64,000 bases of DNA from assembly GCF_002806995.1 (NCBI RefSeq), contig NZ_NIHE01000002.1:1-64000 (forward strand), in the 5' to 3' direction. This document shows, piece by piece, positions 41,786 to 50,817 of the stretch (within the stretch, counting starts at the first letter, position 1; every line of letters starts with the position of its first letter). A model generated the notes under the pieces. It was not told the origin of the DNA and ran no database searches. It saw nothing but the letters and a program-made list of their open reading frames with translations. The position numbers were made by a program, and so were the translations under genes. The stretch is from Confluentibacter lentus (GTDB lineage: Bacteria; Bacteroidota; Bacteroidia; Flavobacteriales; Flavobacteriaceae).

Positions 41786-43076
41786 CGGCGGAATCTAAAA
41801 TAATATTAAACAATTCCTTAAATCCTTTCCATGTATCTATATCGCTAAATGCATAATTATGAAATACAGGAACAAACTCACCGTTTACCTTTTTTATTTC
41901 AGAAATAATATCATTCAACACTTTCTTTTTATCTAAAAGCGATTGGGTTTTTAAAAGCGAATAGTCCATTAAATGGTACGAGTACACTTTTAAAGGTGTT
42001 TGTATCTCATAATCTAAATCGTAAAACAAAAAAGGCGTACAAGATCCTGCCCTAAAGCCAATATGATTTACATAACCCATCGTGTAATCTTCCTGTATTT
42101 CCAAATCTATCAAATTTCTATAAGATTCAGGCAAATTAAGTTTCGAAAAAGATTGCCGAGTAGCCACTAAAGTTGTATGTATAATAGCTTCCATTTGCAG
42201 TTTTTCTTTCTTTAAAATGGAAATATCCTCCGTTGAAAAAAAGGATGTTTTTAAACCCACTTTGCAATAATCTGCCACTTGTTTTATTAGAGAAACAAAC
42301 TTCTTTTTATTAACACTTATGCCTTTATCGTAGGTTGAATAAGCACCGATTAAAAAGAAGAATAAAAATTTATGCTTGGTTTGCTTTTGTTTGTTTATAA
42401 TATATTTAAAGGTGTCAAATGGATCGTGCATTAATCCGAAAAGCACCATAAACCTAGTGTACAAGCCTTTAAAATTAAACTGGAACACATCCTTAAAAGC
42501 GCCACCTATAGTTCGCATAATCCCTTTTAGCCTATAAAGATAAGCTGAAGGAACATCTATAATAGGTCTTATACTGTATGTTTTTATCGGGAATTGAAAT
42601 TCTGGAAAAAAATTTTGTAGGGCGTCTTTAAATTTATATGCCCAAATGTCGACAATGGGTTGGTGCAAAAAGCCATGTTTATAAGCAACGCTTTCAGTTG
42701 CTAAAAACCGACCGTATTCATCTTGTACATGTGGCAAATACTCTTCGTATCTGGATAACAAATAAAATGATGACGCAAAAATATCAAACGGCAATGCCCC
42801 TTTTTCTCCATTTAAAAAAAAGCCTTTTGTTGTATCCCACTTATACACATGAAAATCTATATCCGACAACCCTTGCTCAAATAAAATATCGTGGCTTTTT
42901 ATAAAAAATTCGCTTCCCAACGGTTGTTTGGTATAAGACATTTTTAAACTATCGTGTGCAATAAATTCTTCTATAACAGATGTAAAAGAAACATCTATAC
43001 CAAGAACCCTTGTACAAATATGTTTAAAAATATATCTTACTCTGGGTGTTATTTTATGTGTGTAAACTAGCAGCAT
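41775..43076 (-). CDS. Polysaccharide deacetylase family protein
   Basis: 433 residues. N-terminal domain typical of flavobacterial deacetylase-like proteins (LLVYTHKITPRVRYIFKHI), ending at about residue 150, then a NodB-like region (PIIDVPSAYLYRLKGI, LLKTQSLLDKKKVLNDII). The usual metal-binding His pair is not obvious by eye, and TxxRSxxF-type motifs appear diverged (GFRAGSCTPFLFYDLDYE). It could trim acetyl groups from a surface polysaccharide or peptidoglycan. It overlaps the YjjG-type gene by 11 bases. Confidence 0.7.
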   Translation of the reverse strand: MLLVYTHKITPRVRYIFKHICTRVLGIDVSFTSVIEEFIAHDSLKMSYTKQPLGSEFFIKSHDILFEQGLSDIDFHVYKWDTTKGFFLNGEKGALPFDIFASSFYLLSRYEEYLPHVQDEYGRFLATESVAYKHGFLHQPIVDIWAYKFKDALQNFFPEFQFPIKTYSIRPIIDVPSAYLYRLKGIMRTIGGAFKDVFQFNFKGLYTRFMVLFGLMHDPFDTFKYIINKQKQTKHKFLFFFLIGAYSTYDKGISVNKKKFVSLIKQVADYCKVGLKTSFFSTEDISILKKEKLQMEAIIHTTLVATRQSFSKLNLPESYRNLIDLEIQEDYTMGYVNHIGFRAGSCTPFLFYDLDYEIQTPLKVYSYHLMDYSLLKTQSLLDKKKVLNDIISEIKKVNGEFVPVFHNYAFSDIDTWKGFKELFNIILDSADEA

Positions 43077-43097
43077 TAAACATTAAAATCTGAATAT

Positions 43098-43105
43098 CAA
43101 AAGTA
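43098..43105 (-). promoter_or_regulatory. Possible -7 box before the deacetylase gene
   Basis: TACTTTTG on the minus strand matches TAnnTTTG 22 bases before the start codon; there is no good upstream TTTG at 19 bases. Confidence 0.35.
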
Positions 43106-43159
43106 ATCAACTTATGTATTAATAAGACATAAGCGTTTATTTTTGTTTGCTTAAATTAC

Positions 43160-43858
43160 TTAAAGAACGTTTTCATCAGCAAAACTAAAGTATGCTTTCT
43201 CAGTGACAATTAAGTGATCCAAAACCTTAATATCCAAACTTTCTGAGGCCGTTTTCAATTTATTTGTCAATTGCTTATCGGCTTCACTAGGCTTCAATGT
43301 GCCGGATGGATGATTGTGTGCTAATATCAATCCTGTGGCGCCAACTTCCAAAGCGCTTTTAAGTACCAAACGCACATCAACCAAAGTGCCCGTTATACCT
43401 CCTTTGCTAAGCTGTTTTTTTTGAATGACTTTATTGGAGTTATTTAAAAAAATAATCCAAAATTCTTCATGTTCCAATTCTCCAATAATCGGCTGCATCA
43501 ATTCAAAAACAGAATTGCTTGAGCTTATTTTTTTCTTTTCCAAAGCTTCCTCGCCTCTTCTTCGTCTTCCCAATTCTAAAGCCGCAGCAATGGTTATGGC
43601 TTTAGCTTCCCCAATACCTTTATACTCCATTAATTGAGAGATGGATAATTTCCCCAACTCACTTAAATTATTATCAACACTTGCGAAAATGCGCTTACAT
43701 AAGGCAACGGCACTTTCTTCCCTGTTACCAGAGCCAATTAAAATGGCCAATAACTCGGCATCGCTTAATGTAGCTTTGCCTTTATATAATAGTTTTTCTC
43801 TTGGTTGATCGTCTTGGCTCCAATTTTTTATGGAAAACGAAGTTGGTCTTTCTTGCAT
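43160..43858 (-). CDS. radC: RadC family JAB-domain protein
   Basis: 232 residues: N-terminal UPF0758 helix-hairpin-helix (SDAELLAILIGSGN, MEYKGIGEAKAITIAAALELGRR) and C-terminal JAMM metalloprotease-like domain with HNHPSGTLKPSEAD. The historical link to DNA repair was not confirmed; the real role is unknown, though relatives are often found beside mobile elements. Here it is in an ordinary chromosomal context, divergent from the dienelactone hydrolase gene. Confidence 0.93.
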   Translation of the reverse strand: MQERPTSFSIKNWSQDDQPREKLLYKGKATLSDAELLAILIGSGNREESAVALCKRIFASVDNNLSELGKLSISQLMEYKGIGEAKAITIAAALELGRRRRGEEALEKKKISSSNSVFELMQPIIGELEHEEFWIIFLNNSNKVIQKKQLSKGGITGTLVDVRLVLKSALEVGATGLILAHNHPSGTLKPSEADKQLTNKLKTASESLDIKVLDHLIVTEKAYFSFADENVL

Positions 43859-44011
43859 CTAACTAGCCTAAATTAAAGTTGTATATTAACACTTATAAAA
43901 CTACAAATTTTAAAGTATATTCTTTCATTCAACTTATTTTAATTTAACATTTATCAAAGCATAAATAATGTATTTTTATAAAAGAACAATCTAAGATAAA
44001 AACTATTACAT

Positions 44012-44899
44012 ATGAACCCGTTAAAAAAAGAAGACATAAGTCAAGAAGTTTTTGATTTATACGATTATTATGCTCATAATAAAATTAACCGCAGCCAATT
44101 TGTTGAAAAACTATCTCTTTATGCTATAGGTGGTTTAACTGTTTCTTCCCTTTTAAGCTTTTTAACGCCTAATTATCTTGATAATTTGATGGTGAAACCA
44201 GACGACCCAAATTTAGATTCTGGGTATATCACCTACCAATCACCAAGAGGCGGTGGTGCCATAAAAGGACTTTTATCAAAACCAGATGGCACAACAGGCA
44301 AATTGCCAGGTATTATTGTGGTACACGAAAATAGAGGATTAAACCCTTATATCGAAGATGTTGGAAGACGTGCCGCTCTAGATGGTTTTATTTCTTTGGC
44401 TCCTGATGCTTTATCGCCTCTGGGCGGTTACCCCGGAAATGATGACGCCGGAAGGGAAATGCAAAGTAAACGCGACCGTAATGAAATGCTTGAAGATTTT
44501 ATAGCTGCTTTTGATTATTTAAAAAACCATGAAAACTGTGATGGCAATATTGGCGTGGTTGGCTTTTGTTTTGGCGGCTGGATTGCTAATATGATGGCCG
44601 TAAAAGTACCAACACTAAAAGCTGCTGTGCCTTTTTATGGCGGACAACCAACTGCTGAAGAAGCAGCTCAAGTTAAAGCACCTTTATTGTTGCAATATGC
44701 AGAGTTAGACACTAGAGTGAATGCCGGTTGGCCAGCTTATGAAGACGTTTTAAAAGCAAATAATGTTGAATATACTGTACATTTTTACCCAAATGTTAAC
44801 CATGGATTTCATAACAACTCAACGCCACGATTTGATAAAGAGGCAGCCGATTTAGCTTGGAGTAGAACGATTGCTTTTTTTAAGGAGAAGTTGAAGTAA
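44012..44899 (+). CDS. Dienelactone hydrolase family protein, membrane-anchored
   Basis: 295 residues with alpha/beta-hydrolase fold. The nucleophile Cys lies in GVVGFCFGGW, the Asp in YAELDTRVNAGW and the His in NVNHGFHNN, the triad order of dienelactone hydrolases. The N-terminus (about 1-65) is extended and contains a hydrophobic segment (LYAIGGLTVSSLLSFL), suggesting export or inner-membrane anchoring, as in many Bacteroidota relatives. Substrate unknown. Monocistronic by position. Confidence 0.88.
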   Translation: MNPLKKEDISQEVFDLYDYYAHNKINRSQFVEKLSLYAIGGLTVSSLLSFLTPNYLDNLMVKPDDPNLDSGYITYQSPRGGGAIKGLLSKPDGTTGKLPGIIVVHENRGLNPYIEDVGRRAALDGFISLAPDALSPLGGYPGNDDAGREMQSKRDRNEMLEDFIAAFDYLKNHENCDGNIGVVGFCFGGWIANMMAVKVPTLKAAVPFYGGQPTAEEAAQVKAPLLLQYAELDTRVNAGWPAYEDVLKANNVEYTVHFYPNVNHGFHNNSTPRFDKEAADLAWSRTIAFFKEKLK

Positions 44900-44999
44900 T
44901 AAAACCTTTATGTAAGAAATATATTTTGTTTAGTTGAAATTATTTTACAATTAAAATAAATATCTATATTCACATTGTAATTAAAACCAACTAACCAAA

Positions 45000-46217
45000 A
45001 TGAGAAAAAATTTATTATTTATTTTTACTTTACTTATAAGCATTTATTCATTCTCACAAATCTCTTTTGAAAAGGGTTATTATATAGATAACTCCAACCA
45101 AAAAATTGATTGTTTGATAAAAAATGTCGATTGGAAAAATAATCCTACTGAATTTGAATATAAATTGTCTGATGATTCTGAAACAGAAAAATTGGATATA
45201 AATTCCGTTAAAGAATTCTCAATTTTTGAACAGTCAAAATATGTTAGAGCAAAAGTAAATATCGAAAGGTCCATTTCTAATTCCACAAACGCATTGGGCA
45301 CAAGTGGGGAACCTGTGTTTAACGAAGAAGAACTTTTTTTAAAAGTATTAATTGAAGGGAAATCTAATTTATATTCTTTTTCAGATGGCAACTTAACCAA
45401 GTACTTTTTTAATGTTGATGGTTCTACTATTGAACAGCTTATCTTTATTAAATATAAAACGGAGAATAGTGATATTAAATTAAACCAATATTACAAACAG
45501 CAATTGTGGCTAAACTTAAAATGTAACGACATCTCAATGGATGATGTCAATAATATTGATTTTAATAAAAATGATTTAATCAACATCTTTGAAAAGTATA
45601 ATAAATGCAATCAATCTGAATTTGTCAATTATCAATCAAAGGAAAAAGGAGACATGTTTAATCTAAGCCTTAGACCTCGTTTAAACAATTCATCATTAGA
45701 AATACAAACATTTTATCCAGCAAGTACACTATACGCTATTGATTTTGGAAATAACCTAAATTTTGGTTTTGGCATTGAGTTAGAGTTAATTTTACCATTT
45801 AACAAAAACAAATGGGGGATAACAATTGAACCAACTTATCAAAATTTTAAAAGTGAAAAGAGAAAAAGCCAAACAATTATTGCCAATGTAGATTATAAAT
45901 CTATTGAAATACCTGTTGGTGTTAGACATTATTTTTTTCTTAATAATAAATCTAAAATCTTCATCAATGGCCTATTTACTATAGATCTTCTCTTTAAATC
46001 AAAACTAGAATATAAAAGAGAAAATGGAGTAACAGAAGATTCTCTTCAATTAAGCAATGGAAGCAACCTTGCTTTTGGTATTGGCTGTAAATATTCCAAT
46101 AAATATATCTTAGAATTAAGACATCAAACAAGCCGAGATATTTTAGAGAACTACGTGAATCGAAAATCAAGTTATAACAATTCGCTATCTATAATATTCG
46201 GATATACCATATTCTAA
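45000..46217 (+). CDS. Outer-membrane beta-barrel protein of unknown function
   Basis: 405 residues, Sec signal (LLISIYSFSQ). About residues 20-190 form a soluble beta-rich domain that begins FEKGYYIDNSNQKIDCLIK, seen in flavobacterial unnamed proteins. The second half (from about 220) alternates polar and apolar strands and ends in an aromatic residue (GYTIF), the mark of an outer-membrane barrel. It is 24 bases before the NIPSNAP gene, so may be cotranscribed. No function recognised. Confidence 0.7.
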   Translation: MRKNLLFIFTLLISIYSFSQISFEKGYYIDNSNQKIDCLIKNVDWKNNPTEFEYKLSDDSETEKLDINSVKEFSIFEQSKYVRAKVNIERSISNSTNALGTSGEPVFNEEELFLKVLIEGKSNLYSFSDGNLTKYFFNVDGSTIEQLIFIKYKTENSDIKLNQYYKQQLWLNLKCNDISMDDVNNIDFNKNDLINIFEKYNKCNQSEFVNYQSKEKGDMFNLSLRPRLNNSSLEIQTFYPASTLYAIDFGNNLNFGFGIELELILPFNKNKWGITIEPTYQNFKSEKRKSQTIIANVDYKSIEIPVGVRHYFFLNNKSKIFINGLFTIDLLFKSKLEYKRENGVTEDSLQLSNGSNLAFGIGCKYSNKYILELRHQTSRDILENYVNRKSSYNNSLSIIFGYTIF

Positions 46218-46241
46218 AAGCAATAAACTTATCTAACAAAA

Positions 46242-47015
46242 ATGAAAAAAATAACAATCCTTCTTATTATTCCAATCATTCTTTTAAGCAGCAAACACAA
46301 TGCTCAAAATAGAGACATCTATCAAATAAAAACCTATTTGATGAATACACAGCAGCAAATGGAAACCACCGAAAGTTTCCTGAAAGATGCTTATTTACCT
46401 GCTTTAAAAAGATTGGGGATAAAATCTGTTGGTGTTTTTAAACCAAAAACAATCGATGCTGATTCTATTAAAAAAGTGATGGTTTTGATTCCGTTTTCAT
46501 CATTGGAACAATTCTCTGGTTTAGATAGCCAATTGTCAAATGACAGCGCTTATTTAACTGCTGGAGCTAATTATTTAAACGCTCCTTATAATCAAAAGCC
46601 TTATTTGCGTATTGAATCTACTTTATTACAAGCATTTACAGACCATCCCAATTTAACACCAACTTCTCTTACTGAACCTAGAAAAGATAGAGTTTATGAA
46701 TTAAGAAGCTATGAAGCTTCCACCGAAGCGATTCTAAAAAATAAAATTGAGATGTTCAATAAAGGTGGCGAAGTCAAACTTTTTGACAGCCTTAAATTCA
46801 ATGCCGTATTTTATGGAGAAGTCATTTCTGGTAATAAAATGCCAAACCTGATGTATATGACGACTTTCTCAAATCAAGCTAGTCGCGACGACCTTTGGAA
46901 AGCTTTCTTTTCGTCTCCAGAATGGAAAGTATTAAGTGCTAAAACTGAATATAAAAACAATGTGTCTAAATCTGAGATTATGTTTTTAACGCCAACCGAC
47001 TATTCTGATTATTAA
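46242..47015 (+). CDS. NIPSNAP family protein, exported
   Basis: 257 residues with a signal peptide (MKKITILLIIPIILLSSKHNAQ). Two NIPSNAP-type ferredoxin-like domains: YQIKTYLMNTQQQMETTESF (about 27-120) and VYELRSYEASTEAILKNKIEMF (about 150-255) with FNAVFYGEVISG and MTTFSNQASRDDLWKAF. Function of the bacterial family is not established. It lies between a beta-barrel gene and an esterase gene (17 bases downstream) on the same strand. Confidence 0.85.
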   Translation: MKKITILLIIPIILLSSKHNAQNRDIYQIKTYLMNTQQQMETTESFLKDAYLPALKRLGIKSVGVFKPKTIDADSIKKVMVLIPFSSLEQFSGLDSQLSNDSAYLTAGANYLNAPYNQKPYLRIESTLLQAFTDHPNLTPTSLTEPRKDRVYELRSYEASTEAILKNKIEMFNKGGEVKLFDSLKFNAVFYGEVISGNKMPNLMYMTTFSNQASRDDLWKAFFSSPEWKVLSAKTEYKNNVSKSEIMFLTPTDYSDY

Positions 47016-47032
47016 TTAAATTTCAACCAATA

Positions 47033-48088
47033 ATGAAAAAATTTATAATCATCCTGATTTTAATTTTTGCTTCATCGCTACATGCGCAGCAATATCCAGA
47101 AGTGAAAATAGCTGGTTCTGAAGTAAGGAAATTGACTTCTAATATGGTTTCCGGACAAGAATACGAGCTACAAATTATGCTGCCTTCTGGTTATGAAAAT
47201 AGCACAAAGAAATATCCTGTTATTTATTTAATGGATTCCCAATGGGATTTTACTCTAGCAACCGCCATTTATGGTCAGCAATATTATGATGGTTTTATTC
47301 CTGAAGCTATTATTGTTGGTGTTACTTGGGGTGGTGAAAATCCGAATCCGAATATACTTCGTGGGAGAGATTATGTGCCAACAAACGCCTCGGGAGGTGC
47401 GGATTTGTTTCTAGATTTTATGAAAACAGAACTTTTCCCTTTTATTGAAACTAATTATAAAGCAGATAACCACCGAACGCTTATGGGTTGCTCTTTAGGA
47501 GGATTGTTTACTTTATACACATTATTCACACATACCGATATGTTTACGGGTTACGTAGCAGCGAGTCCTGCCTTGGGCGGGTATTTAAATACTCATGAAA
47601 AAGCATTTTCCGAAAAACAATTAACCAAACCTGTAAGTGTTTATATGACGGTTGGTGATGTAGAAAATGGCAAATCTGATTTTGAAGCATTTGCTAATAA
47701 AATGAAAAGTAACCAATATAAAAATGTGAGATTACATTCTAAAGTACTGGAGAACACAGGACATTCAGGAACAAAAAGTGAAACCTATTCGCGAGGACTA
47801 CAATATGTTTTTGAAAGAAATCAATTAAAACTAAGTGATGCTATTTTAAACAAGTATGTGGGAACTTATGAACTAGGAAACGGTAAAGTGGAAATGAAAA
47901 ATGAAAATAATCAGTTGAAATTATATGCGCAAGGTTCTAGTATGCCACTTTTAGCGAATTCAGAAACACATTTTTATTCAACTTCTCAGTTCTTTAATAT
48001 TCACTTTAAGGAAACCAATAATACCGTTGAAGGTTTTGATTTAATGACTTATGGTGGGACACAAACTTTAAATAAGGTTAAGCAATAA
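47033..48088 (+). CDS. Exported esterase (esterase D/feruloyl-esterase-like, alpha/beta hydrolase)
   Basis: 351 residues with a signal peptide ending SLHAQ. The alpha/beta-hydrolase domain (about 20-265, PF00756 type) has VIYLMDSQWDF, GVTWGGENPN, the nucleophile Ser in MGCSLGGLFTLY and the His in NTGHSGTKSE. A C-terminal beta domain (about 275-351, LNKYVGTYELGNGKVEMK) is added, as in many Bacteroidota esterases. Likely substrates are esters on plant or algal polysaccharides or siderophores. It lies 17 bases after the NIPSNAP gene. Confidence 0.85.
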   Translation: MKKFIIILILIFASSLHAQQYPEVKIAGSEVRKLTSNMVSGQEYELQIMLPSGYENSTKKYPVIYLMDSQWDFTLATAIYGQQYYDGFIPEAIIVGVTWGGENPNPNILRGRDYVPTNASGGADLFLDFMKTELFPFIETNYKADNHRTLMGCSLGGLFTLYTLFTHTDMFTGYVAASPALGGYLNTHEKAFSEKQLTKPVSVYMTVGDVENGKSDFEAFANKMKSNQYKNVRLHSKVLENTGHSGTKSETYSRGLQYVFERNQLKLSDAILNKYVGTYELGNGKVEMKNENNQLKLYAQGSSMPLLANSETHFYSTSQFFNIHFKETNNTVEGFDLMTYGGTQTLNKVKQ

Positions 48089-48110
48089 TATATTAATTAC
48101 CTAATAAACT

Positions 48111-48135
48111 GGATGCCTGCCTTCGCAGGCATGAC
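48111..48135. repeat. Dispersed palindromic element between convergent genes
   Basis: The stem ATGCCTGC/GCAGGCAT with loop CTTC is followed by GAC. Compared with the copy at 24717-24741 it has a compensatory change (GCCTGC/GCAGGC instead of TCCTGC/GCAGGA). It lies between the esterase and mpl stops and may serve as a bidirectional terminator. Confidence 0.75.
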
Positions 48136-48144
48136 AAAACAAAA

Positions 48145-49500
48145 TCACTCAATCAACCCTTTGACCTCATCAAAATTAAGTCCGCCATAATTGCCAGAAC
48201 TCATTAACAATAAGGCTTTATTATTGAAATCTTGCGAGAACAAAAATCGCTTGAAATCGTCTGGATTGGTATAAATAATTAAATCGTCACGCTCGAAAGC
48301 GTTAGCAATTTGCTCGTGGGTGACTTCCTTAAGTTTTTTAATTTCAACGGCATGAGGCGAGTAAAACACCACGGCAACATCGGCAGCATCTAACGTGCCT
48401 TTGTATTCTTTCAAAAATTCAGCATTTAAACTGCTGTAGGTATGCAATTCCAAACAAGCTACCAAAGTTCTATGTCTGTATTGTTCTTTTACGGCTTTAG
48501 TAGTAGCTTCGACTTTACTTGGTGAATGTGCAAAATCTTTATAAGCAACACCCGTTTTACTTTCAGCGATTTTTTCCAAACGTTTGCTGGCTCCTTTGAA
48601 GGTGGCGATGGCTTCATAAAAATCATCTTCATCAATGCCCATGTGTTGGCAAATCCATTTGGCTCCAGCAAGATTGTTTAAATTGTGTTTGCCAAAAACC
48701 TCAATCGGCAAAGGCCCTTCGGGAGTTTCTAAAAGTGTTTGTCCGTTTTCAACCGTATAGTTCGGCGTTTTATAAGGTAATTTCCTAATGGCATTGACAC
48801 TAGCTTCTACCACTCGCTTTACTTCAAGATCTTCTTCGTTATAAGTAATACTGCCTCCACTTACAATGGAATCTACAAAAATGCGAAACTGCTCCACATA
48901 ATTATCATACGTTGGGAACACATTAATATGATCCCAAGCAATACCGCTTAGCAAGGCGATATTGGGTTTGTACAAATGAAATTTTGGTCGTCTGTCAATT
49001 GGAGAACTTAAATATTCATCCCCTTCAAGCACCATAAAGTCGTTTTCCTCTGTCAATTTCACCATCACATCAAAACCTTCCAATTGCGCACCCACCATAT
49101 AATCTACATCTTTATCGTGATAATGCATCACATGAAGAATCATAGAAGTAATCGTGGTTTTCCCGTGGCTTCCGCCGATAACGACTCGGGTTTTGTTTTT
49201 GGATTGTTCGTATAAAAACTCTGGATAACTGTAAATTTTCAAGCCTAATTCTTGGGCTTTTAACAACTCGGGGTTATCGGCTTTGGCATGCATCCCCAAC
49301 ACAATAGCATCAATAGTTGCATTGATTTTTTCAGGAAACCAACCATAGGTTTCTGGCAACAACCCTTTCGCTTGTAATCTGGATTTTGAGGGTTCAAAAA
49401 TTTCGTCGTCGCTTCCTGTAACTTGATAACCTTTATTATGTAATGCAAGGGCTAAATTGTGCATAGCAGAGCCACCAATAGCTATAAAATGTACGTTCAT
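48145..49500 (-). CDS. mpl: UDP-N-acetylmuramate:L-alanyl-gamma-D-glutamyl-meso-diaminopimelate ligase
   Basis: Recycles murein tripeptide from peptidoglycan turnover by joining it to UDP-MurNAc. It has 451 residues of the Mur-ligase superfamily: N-terminal MNVHFIAIGGSAMHNLALAL (MurC/Mpl UDP-binding), the ATP loop GGSHGKTTITSMIL (about 107-120), LSGIAWDHINVF, FGKHNLNNLAGA and the C-terminal DFAHSPSKVEATTKAV. MNVHFIAIGGSAMHNLA favours Mpl over MurC. It converges with the esterase gene; a -7-like box lies 20 bases before the start. Confidence 0.9.
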   Translation of the reverse strand: MNVHFIAIGGSAMHNLALALHNKGYQVTGSDDEIFEPSKSRLQAKGLLPETYGWFPEKINATIDAIVLGMHAKADNPELLKAQELGLKIYSYPEFLYEQSKNKTRVVIGGSHGKTTITSMILHVMHYHDKDVDYMVGAQLEGFDVMVKLTEENDFMVLEGDEYLSSPIDRRPKFHLYKPNIALLSGIAWDHINVFPTYDNYVEQFRIFVDSIVSGGSITYNEEDLEVKRVVEASVNAIRKLPYKTPNYTVENGQTLLETPEGPLPIEVFGKHNLNNLAGAKWICQHMGIDEDDFYEAIATFKGASKRLEKIAESKTGVAYKDFAHSPSKVEATTKAVKEQYRHRTLVACLELHTYSSLNAEFLKEYKGTLDAADVAVVFYSPHAVEIKKLKEVTHEQIANAFERDDLIIYTNPDDFKRFLFSQDFNNKALLLMSSGNYGGLNFDEVKGLIE

Positions 49501-49519
49501 GTATCTATTTTGAATGACT

Positions 49520-49527
49520 CAAATATA
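49520..49527 (-). promoter_or_regulatory. Probable -7 box before mpl
   Basis: TATATTTG on the minus strand matches TAnnTTTG, 20 bases before the mpl start. No TTTG at 19 bases upstream. Confidence 0.4.
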
Positions 49528-49583
49528 CTTTTTTTGCCACGAATACACGAATGTTTTTTTGATGAAAACGGCTGTTTGATATG

Positions 49584-49624
49584 AAAAAGCGTTACCTCCC
49601 AATAGCTATCGGGAATGGTAACGC
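49584..49624 (-). terminator. Terminator of the TPR-protein gene
   Basis: On the minus strand GCGTTACC ... GGTAACGC (49624-49617 with 49596-49589) encloses a second inner stem TCCCGATAGC/GCTATTGGGA, followed by five T. It is 8 bases after the TPR gene stop and separates it from mpl. Confidence 0.8.
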
Positions 49625-49631
49625 CAAAAAA

Positions 49632-50588
49632 TTAAAGTTTTAAAATTTTCTGCTTCTCTTCGTTGAAGGGTTTCATTTTAGGATATTCAGAAATAGCTAA
49701 ATCAATGTGTTTTAATGCTTCTCTTTTATCCTTTTTAAGCAAATAAATTTGAGCCAAACGGTAGTATGCCCAAGCTTTTGGAACACCATCATTTGGTGAA
49801 TAGTTTTCAATATAAGTGATTAAACATTGTTCGCCTTTATGCAACTCAATATTATATTCCGCAGCGACCTTACCTATTTGATAGTGAAGTGCATTACGTT
49901 TGTGCTTATTTTTAGCTTCTTCTAAATTATTTAGGGCTTTTTCTGGCTGTTTCTGCTTTTCGTAAAACGTTGTCAATTTATCATAACACCACAAAGAGCC
50001 ACCTTCTTTAATGGCCAATTTATAATATTTTTCAGCCAAATTTGGTTCATTGTCAGTTTCATAAATATAGCCTTTTGCCAAGTAGCCATCAACTTTAGAA
50101 AGATTGTAAAGTTCGTCAGCATATTTAAGTGCCTTAGCCTGACTTCCACCTATAATTCCCGGAATTTGCATATAAAATTCAACCAGAGCCCAACGTGTAT
50201 TGGTATGTTTTGGGTCTAATTCAGCCGCTTTTAAAAAGGCCTCCCTAATATCGCTTACCATGCCTAACGCCTCAATTTTATTTACACCTAAGGCTTTCAT
50301 ACCCATGGCACCACCATATTTATAATGATATTCGGCATTACTTTTTTTGTAATCTACAAGTTGTTTGTAAACAGAAATCGCTTGATCCCATTTTTTTTGA
50401 TAACCGTAAGCATCTCCCAACAATTCCTTAACCTGCATATCATGCGGATTCGTTTTAAGATAATTATATGCGGTATGCTCTGCTTCGGTATATTGCTTTT
50501 TAGCAAGAAGTTTGGTAATGCTGTCTTTTGTCGTTTGGCTAAACGCTAGGGTCGGTAAAAATAAGAGTAGGTATAAATATTTTTTCAT
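49632..50588 (-). CDS. Exported tetratricopeptide-repeat protein
   Basis: 318 residues from the ATG at 50588 (MKKYLYLLLFLPTLAFSQ, signal peptide). Tandem TPR helices cover most of the chain: DSITKLLAKKQYTEAEHTAY, MQVKELLGDAYGYQKKWDQA, PKAWAYYRLAQIYLLKKDKR. A periplasmic scaffold is likely; no partner can be named. It is divergent from the A2M gene across 223 bases; its own terminator lies just downstream. Confidence 0.85.
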   Translation of the reverse strand: MKKYLYLLLFLPTLAFSQTTKDSITKLLAKKQYTEAEHTAYNYLKTNPHDMQVKELLGDAYGYQKKWDQAISVYKQLVDYKKSNAEYHYKYGGAMGMKALGVNKIEALGMVSDIREAFLKAAELDPKHTNTRWALVEFYMQIPGIIGGSQAKALKYADELYNLSKVDGYLAKGYIYETDNEPNLAEKYYKLAIKEGGSLWCYDKLTTFYEKQKQPEKALNNLEEAKNKHKRNALHYQIGKVAAEYNIELHKGEQCLITYIENYSPNDGVPKAWAYYRLAQIYLLKKDKREALKHIDLAISEYPKMKPFNEEKQKILKL

Positions 50589-50703
50589 GTGCAAACATTT
50601 TAGTCATTCGTCGTTTAAATCTTTATCAGATAAATTCATCTTATTAATCAATGCAATTTAACGCTTTAAACCATTATAAATTATTAATAAAATGATAAAT
50701 TTT

Positions 50704-50737
50704 AAGATAGCCACTTCACTGTTAAAATAGCTATCTT
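50704..50737. repeat. Inverted repeat in the gap before the A2M gene
   Basis: AAGATAGC (50704-50711) and GCTATCTT (50730-50737) enclose 18 bases. It lies in the 223-base divergent gap and could be a regulator site or a weak terminator. Confidence 0.45.
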
Positions 50738-50751
50738 CACTCATCCAACAA

Positions 50752-50759
50752 TAACTTTG
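50752..50759 (+). promoter_or_regulatory. Possible -7 box before the A2M gene
   Basis: TAACTTTG on the plus strand matches TAnnTTTG 58 bases before the start codon, but no TTTG lies at ideal distance. A second candidate (TTTG 50756-50759, 22 bases, TAACTTTTG 50782-50790) overlaps it. Confidence 0.3.
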
Positions 50760-50817
50760 CCACATTTATTGTTTTTTGGAATAACTTTTGAAAGTAACTT
50801 GTAGCAAAATTTGAAAT